From: Leeuwenhoekiella aestuarii
GTDB lineage: Bacteria; Bacteroidota; Bacteroidia; Flavobacteriales; Flavobacteriaceae
Assembly (NCBI RefSeq): GCF_004104055.1
Contig: NZ_QOVJ01000001.1
Span: 186,001-250,000 of the forward strand
Reading direction: 5' to 3'
Length of the DNA stretch: 64,000 nucleotides
In this document: positions 24,449-33,423 of the stretch, piece after piece
How the letters are laid out: every line of letters begins with the position of its first letter
How positions within the stretch are numbered: position 1 is the first letter of the stretch
Notes under the pieces: generated by a model
Seen by the model: the letters and a program-made list of their open reading frames with translations, nothing else
What the model was told of the DNA's origin: nothing
Databases searched by the model: none
Made by a program: the position numbers and the translations under genes

Positions 24449-27046
24449 ATGCCTAAACAAGCAGGCCTGATACTGGCCTTTTTACTAAGCTGCCTTACCC
24501 ACACCATTGCAACAGCCCAACAAGATTTACCGGTTTCTAACGGAAAACAGTATGAAATTGGCGAAATATCTGTTGTAGGTGCAAAACAATATAACGAGCA
24601 AACGGTAATTGCTTTTACACGTCTAAGGAGTGGGGACCTGGTTTATTTACCAGGTGATCGCATTAGTAATGTAATTAAAAAATTGTGGGACCTAGATTTA
24701 TTTAGCGACATCAATCTGTATGCTACTATAAATGGCGACAAAGTTGATCTTAAATTTGAGATTGAAGAAGTACCCGAGCTGAACAAGGTTACTATTAACG
24801 GCATCAAAGAGAAGAAAGCAAAGGATATCATTAAAGACAACGACCTTAATAAAGGAACGAAGGTAACCGAGAACTTGATCACTAAGACTAAATTTTATAT
24901 TGAAAATAAATATAAAAAAGAAGGTTATTTAAATTCTAAAGTAACAATCATAACCCGCCCTGCAACTGACACCGTAGAAACTCAAAAGGTTGATATGCTC
25001 GTGAATGTTGAGCTTAGTGACCGGGTTAAGATTGAAGATATTGAATTTATAGGCAATGAGCAACTTTCTGACGCGAAGCTTCGCAAGCAGATGAAAAACA
25101 CAAAACAGAAAAATATCATTCGCTTTTGGAAACGCTCTAAATACATCGCAGAGAATTTTGCAGAAGATAAAGTATCTGTTGTTGACAAATACAAAGAAAA
25201 TGGTTTTAGAGATGCCAGAATAATTTCTGACACACTCATACACAGTGGCGAAGATTTAATCACACTCAAGCTATACGTAGAAGAAGGGAACAAATATCAT
25301 ATAGGTGATATTGATTTCTTAGGTAACACCGTTTATTCAGATAAAGAGTTAGCACGTCAACTTGGTCTTGAAAAAGGAGACGTTTACAATGGTGTCCTTT
25401 TAAAAGAGCGTATTTCTAAAGATGGTGACCCTAATGCTGATGATCTTTCCAACCTTTATAAAAACAGTGGTTACTTATTCTCTACGATCAACCCGGTAGA
25501 AACTAAAGTTGAGAATGACACCATTGACTTTGAAATTAGAATTACAGAAGGTAAACTAGCATACTTTGACCGTATTACCATAACCGGTAACGATAAGACA
25601 AAAGATCGCGTAATATACCGTAATTTACGTACCAGACCTGGGCAGCGTTACAGCCAGGCTGCAGTACTTCAAACAACACGTGAATTAGGTCAGACTGGTT
25701 TCTTTGATCCAGAACAGCTAAATCCTCAGTTCTTAAATGCAAATCCTTATGACGGCACTATTGACATCAACTACGCATTAGTTGAACAAGGTGCAAGCCA
25801 AATAGAACTACAAGGTGGTTACGGTGGTGGTGGTTTTGTAGGAACCCTCGGGCTTTCTTTCAACAACTTCTCTATTCAGAATTTATTCAACAAAGACGCT
25901 TACCAACCTTTACCTATGGGTGATGGTCAGAAATTTAGCTTAAGAGCGCAAGCCAGTACTTTTTATCAAACGTATAGTGCTTCTTTAACTGAACCGTGGT
26001 TGGGTGGTAAAAAACCAGTACAACTTCAATTAAGTTTCTCCCACAGTATACAGTATAGATTTGACTTCAATAATCGCAGCAGAGGAAGACCAGATAAAGA
26101 TAGTAGGTTTTTAATAACTGGAGGATCTATCGGCCTTGCAAAAAGACTAGAAGTGCCTGACAACTATTTTACCATTTCACATGCTATCAGTTTTCAGCAT
26201 TTTGACCTTAAGAATTACAATGTTGGACTGTTTACTTTTGGTAACGGTTCATCAGAAAATTTAGCGTATACAGTAGGTATTTCTCGTAACGAGACCGATA
26301 TCAACCCTATTTTCCCAAGAACAGGATCTAAATTTAGCCTTACGGCTAAACTCACCCCTCCCTACTCCCTTTGGAACGGCACCGATTATAAGGCACTCGC
26401 TGATGAGCGTGCTGCAGCATCTATTGAAGCTACTCAAGCTGGTAGAGAACGTGTTGCAGAAATAGACCAGGAGCGTTTCAACTGGCTTGAATATTATAAA
26501 GTTAAATTTGAAGGGCAATGGTTCACATCTTTGGTTGGTAAATTTGTATTAAGCTCTAAAGTTGATTTTGGTTTTCTAGGTGCTTATAATAACGACCGGG
26601 GTATCCCTCCTTTTGACCGGTTCTACTTAGGAGGTGATGGTTTAGGTGGGTATGCACTAGATGGCCGTGAAGTTATTAGGTTGAGAGGATATCCCAATCA
26701 ATCTGTACTACCACAAGACCGTAGCCAAACTACAACTAGCTTAGATCGTAATGATGGTGCCACAATTTTTAATAAATTTGAATTTGAATTAAGATATCCT
26801 ATAACTCTAAAACCATCAGCGTCTATTTATGCGTTAATGTTTGCAGAAGCTGGGGCATCTTTTGACAATTTTAGAAATTACAATCCGTTTTTAATGAACC
26901 GATCAGCGGGTGCAGGTGTACGTATTTATATGCCCGCATTTGGTCTATTAGGTATTGATTTTGGCTATGGATTTGATCCAATCCCGGGTACCGTTGGTGG
27001 TCCTAATGGATGGGAAACTCACTTTATAATTGGTCAGCAATTTTAA
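24449..27046 (+). CDS. bamA: Outer-membrane protein assembly factor BamA
   Basis: 865 residues from the ATG at 24449, with a signal sequence (PKQAGLILAFLLSCLTHTIATA). An in-frame TTG at 24416 lies inside uppS and is less likely. POTRA repeats fill roughly 35-430 (YEIGEISVVGAKQYNEQTVI, NKVTINGIKEKKAKDIIK, YHIGDIDFLGNTVYSDKELA, AYFDRITITGNDKTKDRVI). The barrel follows, with VRIYMPAFGLLGIDFGYGFD and a C-terminal Phe. VIRLRGYP holds the conserved (V)RGY of the L6 loop. BamA inserts barrel proteins into the outer membrane. The Skp-like genes downstream are its usual partners. Confidence 0.96.
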   Translation: MPKQAGLILAFLLSCLTHTIATAQQDLPVSNGKQYEIGEISVVGAKQYNEQTVIAFTRLRSGDLVYLPGDRISNVIKKLWDLDLFSDINLYATINGDKVDLKFEIEEVPELNKVTINGIKEKKAKDIIKDNDLNKGTKVTENLITKTKFYIENKYKKEGYLNSKVTIITRPATDTVETQKVDMLVNVELSDRVKIEDIEFIGNEQLSDAKLRKQMKNTKQKNIIRFWKRSKYIAENFAEDKVSVVDKYKENGFRDARIISDTLIHSGEDLITLKLYVEEGNKYHIGDIDFLGNTVYSDKELARQLGLEKGDVYNGVLLKERISKDGDPNADDLSNLYKNSGYLFSTINPVETKVENDTIDFEIRITEGKLAYFDRITITGNDKTKDRVIYRNLRTRPGQRYSQAAVLQTTRELGQTGFFDPEQLNPQFLNANPYDGTIDINYALVEQGASQIELQGGYGGGGFVGTLGLSFNNFSIQNLFNKDAYQPLPMGDGQKFSLRAQASTFYQTYSASLTEPWLGGKKPVQLQLSFSHSIQYRFDFNNRSRGRPDKDSRFLITGGSIGLAKRLEVPDNYFTISHAISFQHFDLKNYNVGLFTFGNGSSENLAYTVGISRNETDINPIFPRTGSKFSLTAKLTPPYSLWNGTDYKALADERAAASIEATQAGRERVAEIDQERFNWLEYYKVKFEGQWFTSLVGKFVLSSKVDFGFLGAYNNDRGIPPFDRFYLGGDGLGGYALDGREVIRLRGYPNQSVLPQDRSQTTTSLDRNDGATIFNKFEFELRYPITLKPSASIYALMFAEAGASFDNFRNYNPFLMNRSAGAGVRIYMPAFGLLGIDFGYGFDPIPGTVGGPNGWETHFIIGQQF

Positions 27047-27080
27047 TTTGGCACGATATTTTCTAATATCATCATAAACT

Positions 27081-27887
27081 ATGAGAAACTACGTTATAAC
27101 TCTTTGTATTTCCCTATTCTGTTTTGGGGCATCACAAGCGCAACGTAGTATTCGTTTAGGGTATGTTGATATGAACTATATTTTAGAAAATGTACCAGAA
27201 TATAAAGAAGCGCAAGCTCAGTTAGATCAGCGAGTAGCAGGCTGGAAAAACGAGATTGAAAAACGGAATAAAGAAATTGATCAAATGAAGAAGACTCTTG
27301 ACAATGAGCGGGTTTTGCTCACTCAAGAGTTGATCAAGGAGCGGGAAGATGAAATTCGTTTTATGCAAAATGAAATTTTAGAATATCAGCAAAAGCGTTT
27401 TGGTCCTGAAGGAGATTTAATGAAGCAGCGCAGCATATTAGTTCAGCCAATTCAAGATCAGGTTTTTAATGCAGTTCAAGAGATTGCTAAAGCACGCCAA
27501 TATGACTTTGTTTTAGATAGGTCTTCAGAACTAGTGATGCTGTATGCAGATAAAAAACACGACATCAGTGATCAAATATTATTAAGTATTAAACGTTCAT
27601 CAAAACGCAATCAAATAAATTCGCGAACTGATAAACAGGAATTAGAAGAGACTGAAGCTTTAACATTAGATCAGGTTGAAGAACGCGAAGAGCGAGAAGC
27701 TGAAGCTAATGCTAAACAAACTGAAAGAGAACGCTTAATAGCCGAACGCAAAGCAACAAGAGACTCCATACAAGCTGCTAAAAAAGCAGAATTTGAGGCG
27801 CGCAGACAGAAACTTTTAGATGAGAGACAGCGCAGAAGAGATTCAATACTAGAAGCGAGACAAAAAATAAAAGACTCAATAAATTAA
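27081..27887 (+). CDS. OmpH/Skp-family periplasmic chaperone, long form
   Basis: 268 residues with a signal peptide (MRNYVITLCISLFCFGASQA). The Skp-like core (about 22-165) begins RSIRLGYVDMNYILENVPEY and contains the long coiled-coil arms. Unlike the next gene, it has a C-terminal extension of about 100 residues that is very rich in Arg, Glu and Lys (EREEREAEANAKQTERERL), predicted as one continuous helix. It holds unfolded outer-membrane proteins in the periplasm. It starts 34 bases after bamA and is followed by the short paralogue. The function of the tail is unknown. Confidence 0.9.
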   Translation: MRNYVITLCISLFCFGASQAQRSIRLGYVDMNYILENVPEYKEAQAQLDQRVAGWKNEIEKRNKEIDQMKKTLDNERVLLTQELIKEREDEIRFMQNEILEYQQKRFGPEGDLMKQRSILVQPIQDQVFNAVQEIAKARQYDFVLDRSSELVMLYADKKHDISDQILLSIKRSSKRNQINSRTDKQELEETEALTLDQVEEREEREAEANAKQTERERLIAERKATRDSIQAAKKAEFEARRQKLLDERQRRRDSILEARQKIKDSIN

Positions 27888-27959
27888 ACCTAAACCTTGC
27901 CAATAGGTTATAATTGGCGAATTAAAACTTAAATAATTATAACACTTAATATTACTAAA

Positions 27960-28472
27960 ATGAAACACGTTAAAACCCTAGTTGTAGCCTTAGCCTTAAT
28001 CTTAGGAACGACAGGATTTATGCAGGCTCAAGATCTTAAAGTAGCTCATATCGCAACTCAAGAGTTATTAACTTCTATGCCACAGTACAAACAAGCTCAA
28101 GCTGACTTAGAAAAACTTCAAAGCTCTTATGACGCTGAGATGAACACCATGGCAAATGAGCTAAAAAAAACTATGGAGCGTTACGGTAATGAAGCTGCAA
28201 GTCAAACTGACGAAACTAATTTACAGCGTCAGGCTGAAGTAGAGCAAACGCGTAATAAAATCATGGAATATCGTCAAAATGCGTTGAGAGACTTACAGAA
28301 AAAAGAATCTGAAGCTTTGCAACCTATCGTTGAGAAAGCACGTGTAGCTATCCAGAAAGTAGCTCGTGCAAAAGGTTTTAAATATGTATTAGACAGCACT
28401 ACAGGTACTGGTCTTATTTTAGCTGATGGTTATGACCTAATGCCAGACGTTAAAAAAGAATTAGGTATTTAA
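27960..28472 (+). CDS. OmpH/Skp-family periplasmic chaperone
   Basis: 170 residues, the normal Skp size, with a signal peptide (MKHVKTLVVALALILGTTGFMQA). LKVAHIATQELLTSMPQYKQ opens the core, followed by a coiled coil (about 45-120) and RAKGFKYVLDSTTGTGLILA as the body domain. It is the second of two tandem Skp-like genes after bamA and acts as a periplasmic holdase for outer-membrane proteins. A strong terminator follows 21 bases after its stop and ends the uppS-bamA-skp transcript. Confidence 0.92.
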   Translation: MKHVKTLVVALALILGTTGFMQAQDLKVAHIATQELLTSMPQYKQAQADLEKLQSSYDAEMNTMANELKKTMERYGNEAASQTDETNLQRQAEVEQTRNKIMEYRQNALRDLQKKESEALQPIVEKARVAIQKVARAKGFKYVLDSTTGTGLILADGYDLMPDVKKELGI

Positions 28473-28493
28473 ATTAAACGAAATAACTAATTT

Positions 28494-28533
28494 AAAACTG
28501 CCCTCCTGAATGATTCAGGAGGGCAGTTTTTTT
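28494..28533 (+). terminator. Terminator after the second skp-like gene
   Basis: Stem CTGCCCTCCTGAA / TTCAGGAGGGCAG (13 bp, 3-base loop), followed by seven T, with flanking AAAA/TTTT pairs. The murI -7 element starts in its T-run. Confidence 0.95.
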
Positions 28534-28540
28534 ATATTTG
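28533..28540 (+). promoter_or_regulatory. -7 element for murI, suggesting a near-leaderless mRNA
   Basis: TATATTTG matches TAnnTTTG, but ends only 4 bases before the murI ATG at 28545, so transcription would start at or very near the start codon. It overlaps the end of the preceding terminator. Confidence 0.4.
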
Positions 28541-28544
28541 GATT

Positions 28545-29336
28545 ATGCAAATTACAAATCCAATAGGTGTTTTTGATAGCGGTGTTGGCGGCACTTCTAT
28601 TCTAAAAGAAATCATTCATGAGCTCCCGTTTGAAGATACTATCTATCTGGCGGATATAAAAAACGCTCCATATGGTGAGCGTACACCAAACGAGATCCTC
28701 AAACTCTCCATAAAAAACACAGAATACCTAATTGATCGTGGCTGTAAGCTAATTGTAGTAGCATGTAACACCGCCACCACAAATGCAATCGACGCACTAC
28801 GGAATACGTATAACATTCCTTTTATTGGAATTGAACCTGCGATTAAACCTGCAGCTTTAGCATCAAAAACAAAATCAATTGGGATTTTAGCAACAAAAGG
28901 AACTCTTAGCAGCGCTCTATTTGCTCGCACTTCAAGCTTATACACAAATGACTTAAATGTAATTGAAGTAATAGGTAAAGGGCTGGTAGAACTTATTGAA
29001 GGTGGGAAATTACAGTCTAAAGAGTTGCTTCAGCTTTTAACAAGCTACCTCAATCCAATGATCGCTCAAAATATAGATTACCTTGTGTTAGGTTGCAGCC
29101 ATTATCCTTATCTCATCCCAATATTAAAACAAATACTTCCAGAAAATGTAACCATAATAGACAGTGGTCAAGCGGTTGCTTTGCAAACTAAACGCATTCT
29201 CGGAAAAAACAATTTACTCAATCAAAACCAAAAAACAGGCACTCACAAATTATACAGCAATGCCACTACAACCGTTCTAAAGCAACTAACATCTGAAGCT
29301 TTTCAAAATAAAGAAATAAGCTATTTAGATTTTTAA
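28545..29336 (+). CDS. murI: Glutamate racemase
   Basis: 263 residues. IGVFDSGVGGTSIL (7-20), the catalytic Cys74 in VACNTATTN and the second catalytic Cys184 in LGCSHYPYL are all present. The enzyme makes D-glutamate for peptidoglycan in the cytosol. The start is fixed, because family members begin a few residues before IGVFDSG. It has its own promoter-like element immediately upstream and ends convergently, its stop overlapping that of the PorP/SprF gene by 4 bases. Confidence 0.97.
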   Translation: MQITNPIGVFDSGVGGTSILKEIIHELPFEDTIYLADIKNAPYGERTPNEILKLSIKNTEYLIDRGCKLIVVACNTATTNAIDALRNTYNIPFIGIEPAIKPAALASKTKSIGILATKGTLSSALFARTSSLYTNDLNVIEVIGKGLVELIEGGKLQSKELLQLLTSYLNPMIAQNIDYLVLGCSHYPYLIPILKQILPENVTIIDSGQAVALQTKRILGKNNLLNQNQKTGTHKLYSNATTTVLKQLTSEAFQNKEISYLDF

Positions 29337-30325
29337 TTTACAGCAGGGCAATTACACTCATAAGGCTCTCTGCGCTCACCAAAGTCATATCCTAAAGTGA
29401 TTTGATGAAACCCATTGGCAAGCACAATATCATTGCGCTGATAGGTATAAGTATACCCAACTAAGAATCTGTTGTAGGTTATACCTAAAAATGGAGTAAT
29501 GTACTGAGATTTTTGACTGGTGATGCTTCCATCTGAATTGAGATATTGTGCACCGTCAAGATTACGACGATAGGACAAACCTCCCCATAATTTACCCCAA
29601 TCAAATTTACGATAAACTTTTCCGTTTACATCTAGTGTAACTTCTTGGGTCTCATCAGTCGCCTGAAACATAATAGATGGCTCGTAACTCCACGGATTAT
29701 TTAACTTCCCGAAAACATAGCCTGCTGATGCTAAGTAGCGACGCTGATTAGTTGATTCTAATTGCGGAGTGAAAATAGCTCGGTTGCGCGGTAAAACATT
29801 TTTAACCGTAGCGTGCGCATAGAAATCTAAAAAATAATAAGACATCCCAATATCTACGTTGAAGTAATTATCAGTCTGACTACCACCGGAAATAACAGGA
29901 TCAAAATCGGTAAGATCAAAAGCACTTTCATCAAGCGTATTTTGCATTAATCCCACACTTAACCCAAAAGAAAGCTGATTGAGGTCCACATAATTTCTAG
30001 AAAGCAAAAGGTGATATGCAAAAGTCCCAAAAACACCACGTTGGGAAAAGTTACCATTTTCATCAGAAAATAAAATAGCTCCAAGTCCTACGTTATCTCC
30101 CACTCTACCATTTACTGCTGCGGTATATAAATTAGGCGCATCTTCTACATCAAACCACTGTTGTCTTCCGGTAAGTCTTATTTGGTTAGAATTTGCCGCC
30201 CCAGCCATTGACGGATGCAACAAATACAGATTTTCGGTAAGATAATCCCAGTAAACCGGAATGCCTTCTTGTGCTCTGGCAACCAGACCAGATAACAATA
30301 AAATTAAAAGTAAAAATCTCTTCAA
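29333..30325 (-). CDS. PorP/SprF-family type IX secretion membrane protein
   Basis: 330 residues with a signal peptide (MKRFLLLILLLSGLVARAQ). The family start GIPVYWDYLTENLYLLHPSMAG and the barrel with FGLSVGLMQNTLDES and YRRNLDGAQYL match PorP/SprF proteins, outer-membrane barrels of the type IX secretion and gliding apparatus. SprF of Flavobacterium johnsoniae is needed for surface delivery of SprB. The family has many paralogues, often beside long repeat-rich adhesins; no such adhesin is adjacent here, so the partner is unknown. It is a monocistronic gene, overlapping murI tail to tail by 4 bases. Confidence 0.85.
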   Translation of the reverse strand: MKRFLLLILLLSGLVARAQEGIPVYWDYLTENLYLLHPSMAGAANSNQIRLTGRQQWFDVEDAPNLYTAAVNGRVGDNVGLGAILFSDENGNFSQRGVFGTFAYHLLLSRNYVDLNQLSFGLSVGLMQNTLDESAFDLTDFDPVISGGSQTDNYFNVDIGMSYYFLDFYAHATVKNVLPRNRAIFTPQLESTNQRRYLASAGYVFGKLNNPWSYEPSIMFQATDETQEVTLDVNGKVYRKFDWGKLWGGLSYRRNLDGAQYLNSDGSITSQKSQYITPFLGITYNRFLVGYTYTYQRNDIVLANGFHQITLGYDFGERREPYECNCPAVN

Positions 30326-30444
30326 AATGTAGCGCTCAAATTATACCTCTGAGTTATTAAAGGCAAACGCAGTAAATCTAATTAAATTATAAAAGAGAAA
30401 CAGGTTTACACCGCTTAAAAATCTCAAATCAGACGTAAATTAGC

Positions 30445-30452
30445 TAAATTTG
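30445..30452 (+). promoter_or_regulatory. -7 element for the NifU-type gene
   Basis: TAAATTTG matches TAnnTTTG, 14 bases before the ATG at 30467. No TTG is seen at the -33 position. Confidence 0.4.
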
Positions 30453-30466
30453 CACAAAATAAAATC

Positions 30467-31372
30467 ATGAGTACATTCAGTATCACTATAGAGCCTACGT
30501 CTAACCCTGCTATTAAAAAATTTCAGGCAAATTCATTTCTTGTAAATCATAACAGTTATGAGTTTAAAAACATTGACGAAGCTAAAAATTCGCCACTAGC
30601 GCAACAATTATTCTATTTACCCTTCGTCAAAACAGTTTACATTTCACAGAATTTTATCGCTGTTGAAAAATTCAATATTGTTGATTGGATCGATATTCAG
30701 GATGAATTATCACAACAAATAGAGAACTTCTTAAATGATAATGGGGTTGTTATTATTGAAGATGCAAGCACAGCTAAAAAAGTACCGGTAACAGTTTATG
30801 CAGAAAGCACACCAAACCCGGCAACTCTTAAATTTGTAACTAATAAGAAGATCGTTACCGAAACATTAGAGTTTAAAAATATCGACGAAGCTAAAAATGC
30901 ACCTCTTGCCTTAGCTCTTTTCCATTTTCCATTTGTAAAGGAAGTTTTTATGGACTCAAATTACGTGAGTATTCAGAAATTTGAGGTTGCAGAATGGGAT
31001 GATGTTTTTCAAGAAGTACGTGAGTTTATCAAGAACTATATCGAAGACGGAAAAGAAATTCTAGCTAAAAATTTCAAGAAAACTCCAGATGTTGTTGAAC
31101 AAGAAAAAGAAAATCAATTTGAAGCTCTCGATGACACTTCAAAAGAGATTGCTAACATCATTGAAGAATATGTAAAGCCTGCAGTAGCAAGTGATGGCGG
31201 AAACATTTTGTTTAAGCATTATGATCCTGAAACTAAAAATGTAAAAGTAATTTTACAGGGTGCTTGCAGCGGATGCCCATCTTCTACATTCACTTTAAAG
31301 AATGGTATTGAGACGATGCTTAAAGAAATGCTACAAGGAAAAATTAATAGTGTAGAAGCTATAAACGGATAA
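30467..31372 (+). CDS. NifU-type iron-sulfur scaffold with two Nfu N-domains
   Basis: 301 residues. Two related Nfu_N domains lie in tandem (about 5-85 and 108-185); compare FKNIDEAKNSPLAQQLFY with FKNIDEAKNAPLALALFH. The NifU C-terminal domain (about 225-301) carries CSGC (267-270), which binds a [4Fe-4S] cluster for transfer to apoproteins. The doubled N-domain is characteristic of Bacteroidota. It is a cytosolic, single gene, followed by dodecin after 94 bases. Function as an Fe-S carrier follows from the family; the client proteins are unknown. Confidence 0.93.
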   Translation: MSTFSITIEPTSNPAIKKFQANSFLVNHNSYEFKNIDEAKNSPLAQQLFYLPFVKTVYISQNFIAVEKFNIVDWIDIQDELSQQIENFLNDNGVVIIEDASTAKKVPVTVYAESTPNPATLKFVTNKKIVTETLEFKNIDEAKNAPLALALFHFPFVKEVFMDSNYVSIQKFEVAEWDDVFQEVREFIKNYIEDGKEILAKNFKKTPDVVEQEKENQFEALDDTSKEIANIIEEYVKPAVASDGGNILFKHYDPETKNVKVILQGACSGCPSSTFTLKNGIETMLKEMLQGKINSVEAING

Positions 31373-31466
31373 CCAGATTAACACATTAATAAATTTGTAG
31401 TTTTTAAAACCGCCTTTATTATTGTATCTTCAACAATAAACAATAAAATAAATCAAACTAATAATT

Positions 31467-31667
31467 ATGGCAGTTTTAAAAGTAATAGAAGTATTAGCAA
31501 GTTCTAACAAAAGTTGGGAGCAAGCTACAGCTAACGCAGTAAAAGAAGCTTCAAAATCAATAAAGAATATTCGCTCTGTTTATGTAAATGAGCAAAGTGC
31601 AGTTGTTACTGGAGATACGGTTTCAGAATTTAGAGTTAATGTCAAAATCACTTTTGAAGTAAAATAA
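31467..31667 (+). CDS. Dodecin, flavin-binding protein
   Basis: 66 residues, the family size. VLKVIEVLASSNKSWEQATA includes Trp17, which stacks on the bound flavin in dodecins; RVNVKITFEVK closes the last strand. Dodecins form hollow dodecamers that store or buffer riboflavin or FMN in the cytosol. It is small but well supported by family match, and ends just before a strong terminator. Confidence 0.93.
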   Translation: MAVLKVIEVLASSNKSWEQATANAVKEASKSIKNIRSVYVNEQSAVVTGDTVSEFRVNVKITFEVK

Positions 31668-31683
31668 GAGATTCTATTCTCAG

Positions 31684-31721
31684 AAAAATCCCGTAATTAA
31701 ATCTTTAATTACGGGATTTTT
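31684..31721 (+). terminator. Terminator after the dodecin gene
   Basis: Perfect 18-bp inverted repeat AAAAATCCCGTAATTAAA / TTTAATTACGGGATTTTT with a T-run. It starts 17 bases past the dodecin stop. Confidence 0.95.
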
Positions 31722-31861
31722 TATTGGTGAAAATATAAGATTATTTAGACCTATAAATACTTACTAAAACCAAGGTACATAAAGAATTAACGATATTTAA
31801 ACATAAGTATTTTTTATTTATGATGCTTAAACATGACCTTTGCACAAATTAAAATTATACT

Positions 31862-32722
31862 ATGAATTTTGACATTACTCAATACGAGGACTACGCCAAA
31901 CAATTTGGTGAAAAAATTATTGATTTCCTTCCTAGTCTTATTGCTGCGATTTTAACACTAGTAATCGGTTTTTGGATCATCAAGGTGATTAATCGTCTGG
32001 TCAAAAAATTTTTTGATAAAAAAGATTATGACTTAACTCTTGAAAAATTTATTGCTGATTTAATTAACTGGACACTTAAAATTCTACTTTTTGTTCTGGT
32101 TATCACACAGCTTGGTGTAGAATCTGCTTCATTAGTTGCAGTAATTGGTGCCGCTGGTTTGGCTGTTGGTTTAGCTTTACAAGGATCATTAGCAAACTTT
32201 GCGGGTGGAGTACTTATTCTGCTTTTAAGACCATTTAAAGTTGGTGACTGGATTTCTGCTCAAGGGGTAGATGGTTCTGTAAAAGAAATTTCAATATTCA
32301 ATACAAGATTAATAACATTCGGAAACCAAGAAGCCGTTATACCTAACGGAAAACTTTCTAATGACAACATCATCAATTACACTTCTCAAGGAATACGTAG
32401 AAATGCACAGACCTGGGGAATTTCTTACGATTGCGATATAAAACTTGCTAAAGAAATTTTATTAAAACTGGTCAATGAGCAAGATACTGTTTTACACGAT
32501 CCGCATCCTGAACCAATGATAGTAGTTACTGAACTTGCAGATAGCTCTGTAAATATGTCGCTACGTTTCTGGGCTACAAATGATGACTACTGGGCGCTAC
32601 ACTGGTATATACTAGAGGAAGGTAAGCGCCGTCTTGAAGAACAAGGCATTGTTATACCGTTTCCACAACGCGATGTACACGTTTTCAATGAAAGCGGAGC
32701 TAGTTTTAGCGCAAAACAATAA
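31862..32722 (+). CDS. Small-conductance mechanosensitive channel (MscS family)
   Basis: 286 residues. Three N-terminal helices (about 20-42, 68-85 and 92-122) end in the pore helix GLAVGLALQGSLANFAGG, the MscS TM3 pattern. The beta domain follows with RPFKVGDWISAQG and VIPNGKLSNDNIINY, then the alpha/beta C-terminal domain. It opens under membrane tension to release osmolytes. It is a single gene, convergent with tsaB. An upstream TGACCTTTG (31834-31842) is a weak promoter match. Confidence 0.93.
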   Translation: MNFDITQYEDYAKQFGEKIIDFLPSLIAAILTLVIGFWIIKVINRLVKKFFDKKDYDLTLEKFIADLINWTLKILLFVLVITQLGVESASLVAVIGAAGLAVGLALQGSLANFAGGVLILLLRPFKVGDWISAQGVDGSVKEISIFNTRLITFGNQEAVIPNGKLSNDNIINYTSQGIRRNAQTWGISYDCDIKLAKEILLKLVNEQDTVLHDPHPEPMIVVTELADSSVNMSLRFWATNDDYWALHWYILEEGKRRLEEQGIVIPFPQRDVHVFNESGASFSAKQ

Positions 32723-32745
32723 ATCTTTTGCTTAAAGGTTTGAAT

Positions 32746-33420
32746 CTACTTTTTAGGCTTATTTACTAAGAAGTCTTTTAGATAAAAAGGTTCAAAATAG
32801 GCGACATCTTCGGTGTCGCCTATTTTATATTTTGTCTCTGCCAGCACAGCCATTTCTCTTGCAGAAGGCAAAGCTTCAGTTTGAAAAAATGCATTTTCAT
32901 GGGTTATTACCGGCTTCAACTTTTCGGCACCATTTCCTATAAAAATAGTCTTTCCTTTCGCTAAAGCGGAAGCAAAAGAGTTTTCATCAACAATCTGTGC
33001 TTGTATTTCTCGCAACTCTTTCAGGCCTGAAGAATAGATAGCACTATAGACTTCCATTCTACGCGCATCAAGAACCGGAATTATACTTTGAATAGCTTCT
33101 CCCTTTACCTGAAGTGCCAAAGCCTCAAGCGTATTTGTTGAAATCAAAGGAATGTTTAGTGCAAAACACAAGCCCTTTGCACTACTTACACCTATGCGCA
33201 ACCCGGTATAAGAACCAGGCCCTTTGCTAACAGCAACAGCATCTAAATCAGTTTGTTTTATTCCTGCCTGAAGTAAAACCTCTTCGATATAAGCATGTAA
33301 ACGTTCTGCATGGGAGTAGTTTAATCCCATGTCTTCCTTTAACCCAAGGACATCACCATCTTTAGCTAGGGCAACAGAACAATTTGTAGTAGTAGTCTCA
33401 ATGCAGAGTATTAAAGCCAT
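32746..33420 (-). CDS. tsaB: tRNA threonylcarbamoyladenosine biosynthesis protein TsaB
   Basis: 224 residues. The ASKHA-type start ALILCIETTTTNCSVAL (2-18) and the motif VSKGPGSYTGLRIGVSSAKG (about 64-83) are diagnostic. TsaB is the inactive TsaD paralogue that, with TsaD and TsaE, makes the t6A37 modification of ANN-decoding tRNAs. It starts 3 bases after the HlyD adaptor gene and is therefore the last gene of the efflux operon, an unexpected place for a near-essential gene. No internal terminator was seen before it. Confidence 0.95.
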   Translation of the reverse strand: MALILCIETTTTNCSVALAKDGDVLGLKEDMGLNYSHAERLHAYIEEVLLQAGIKQTDLDAVAVSKGPGSYTGLRIGVSSAKGLCFALNIPLISTNTLEALALQVKGEAIQSIIPVLDARRMEVYSAIYSSGLKELREIQAQIVDENSFASALAKGKTIFIGNGAEKLKPVITHENAFFQTEALPSAREMAVLAETKYKIGDTEDVAYFEPFYLKDFLVNKPKK

Positions 33421-33423
33421 AAT

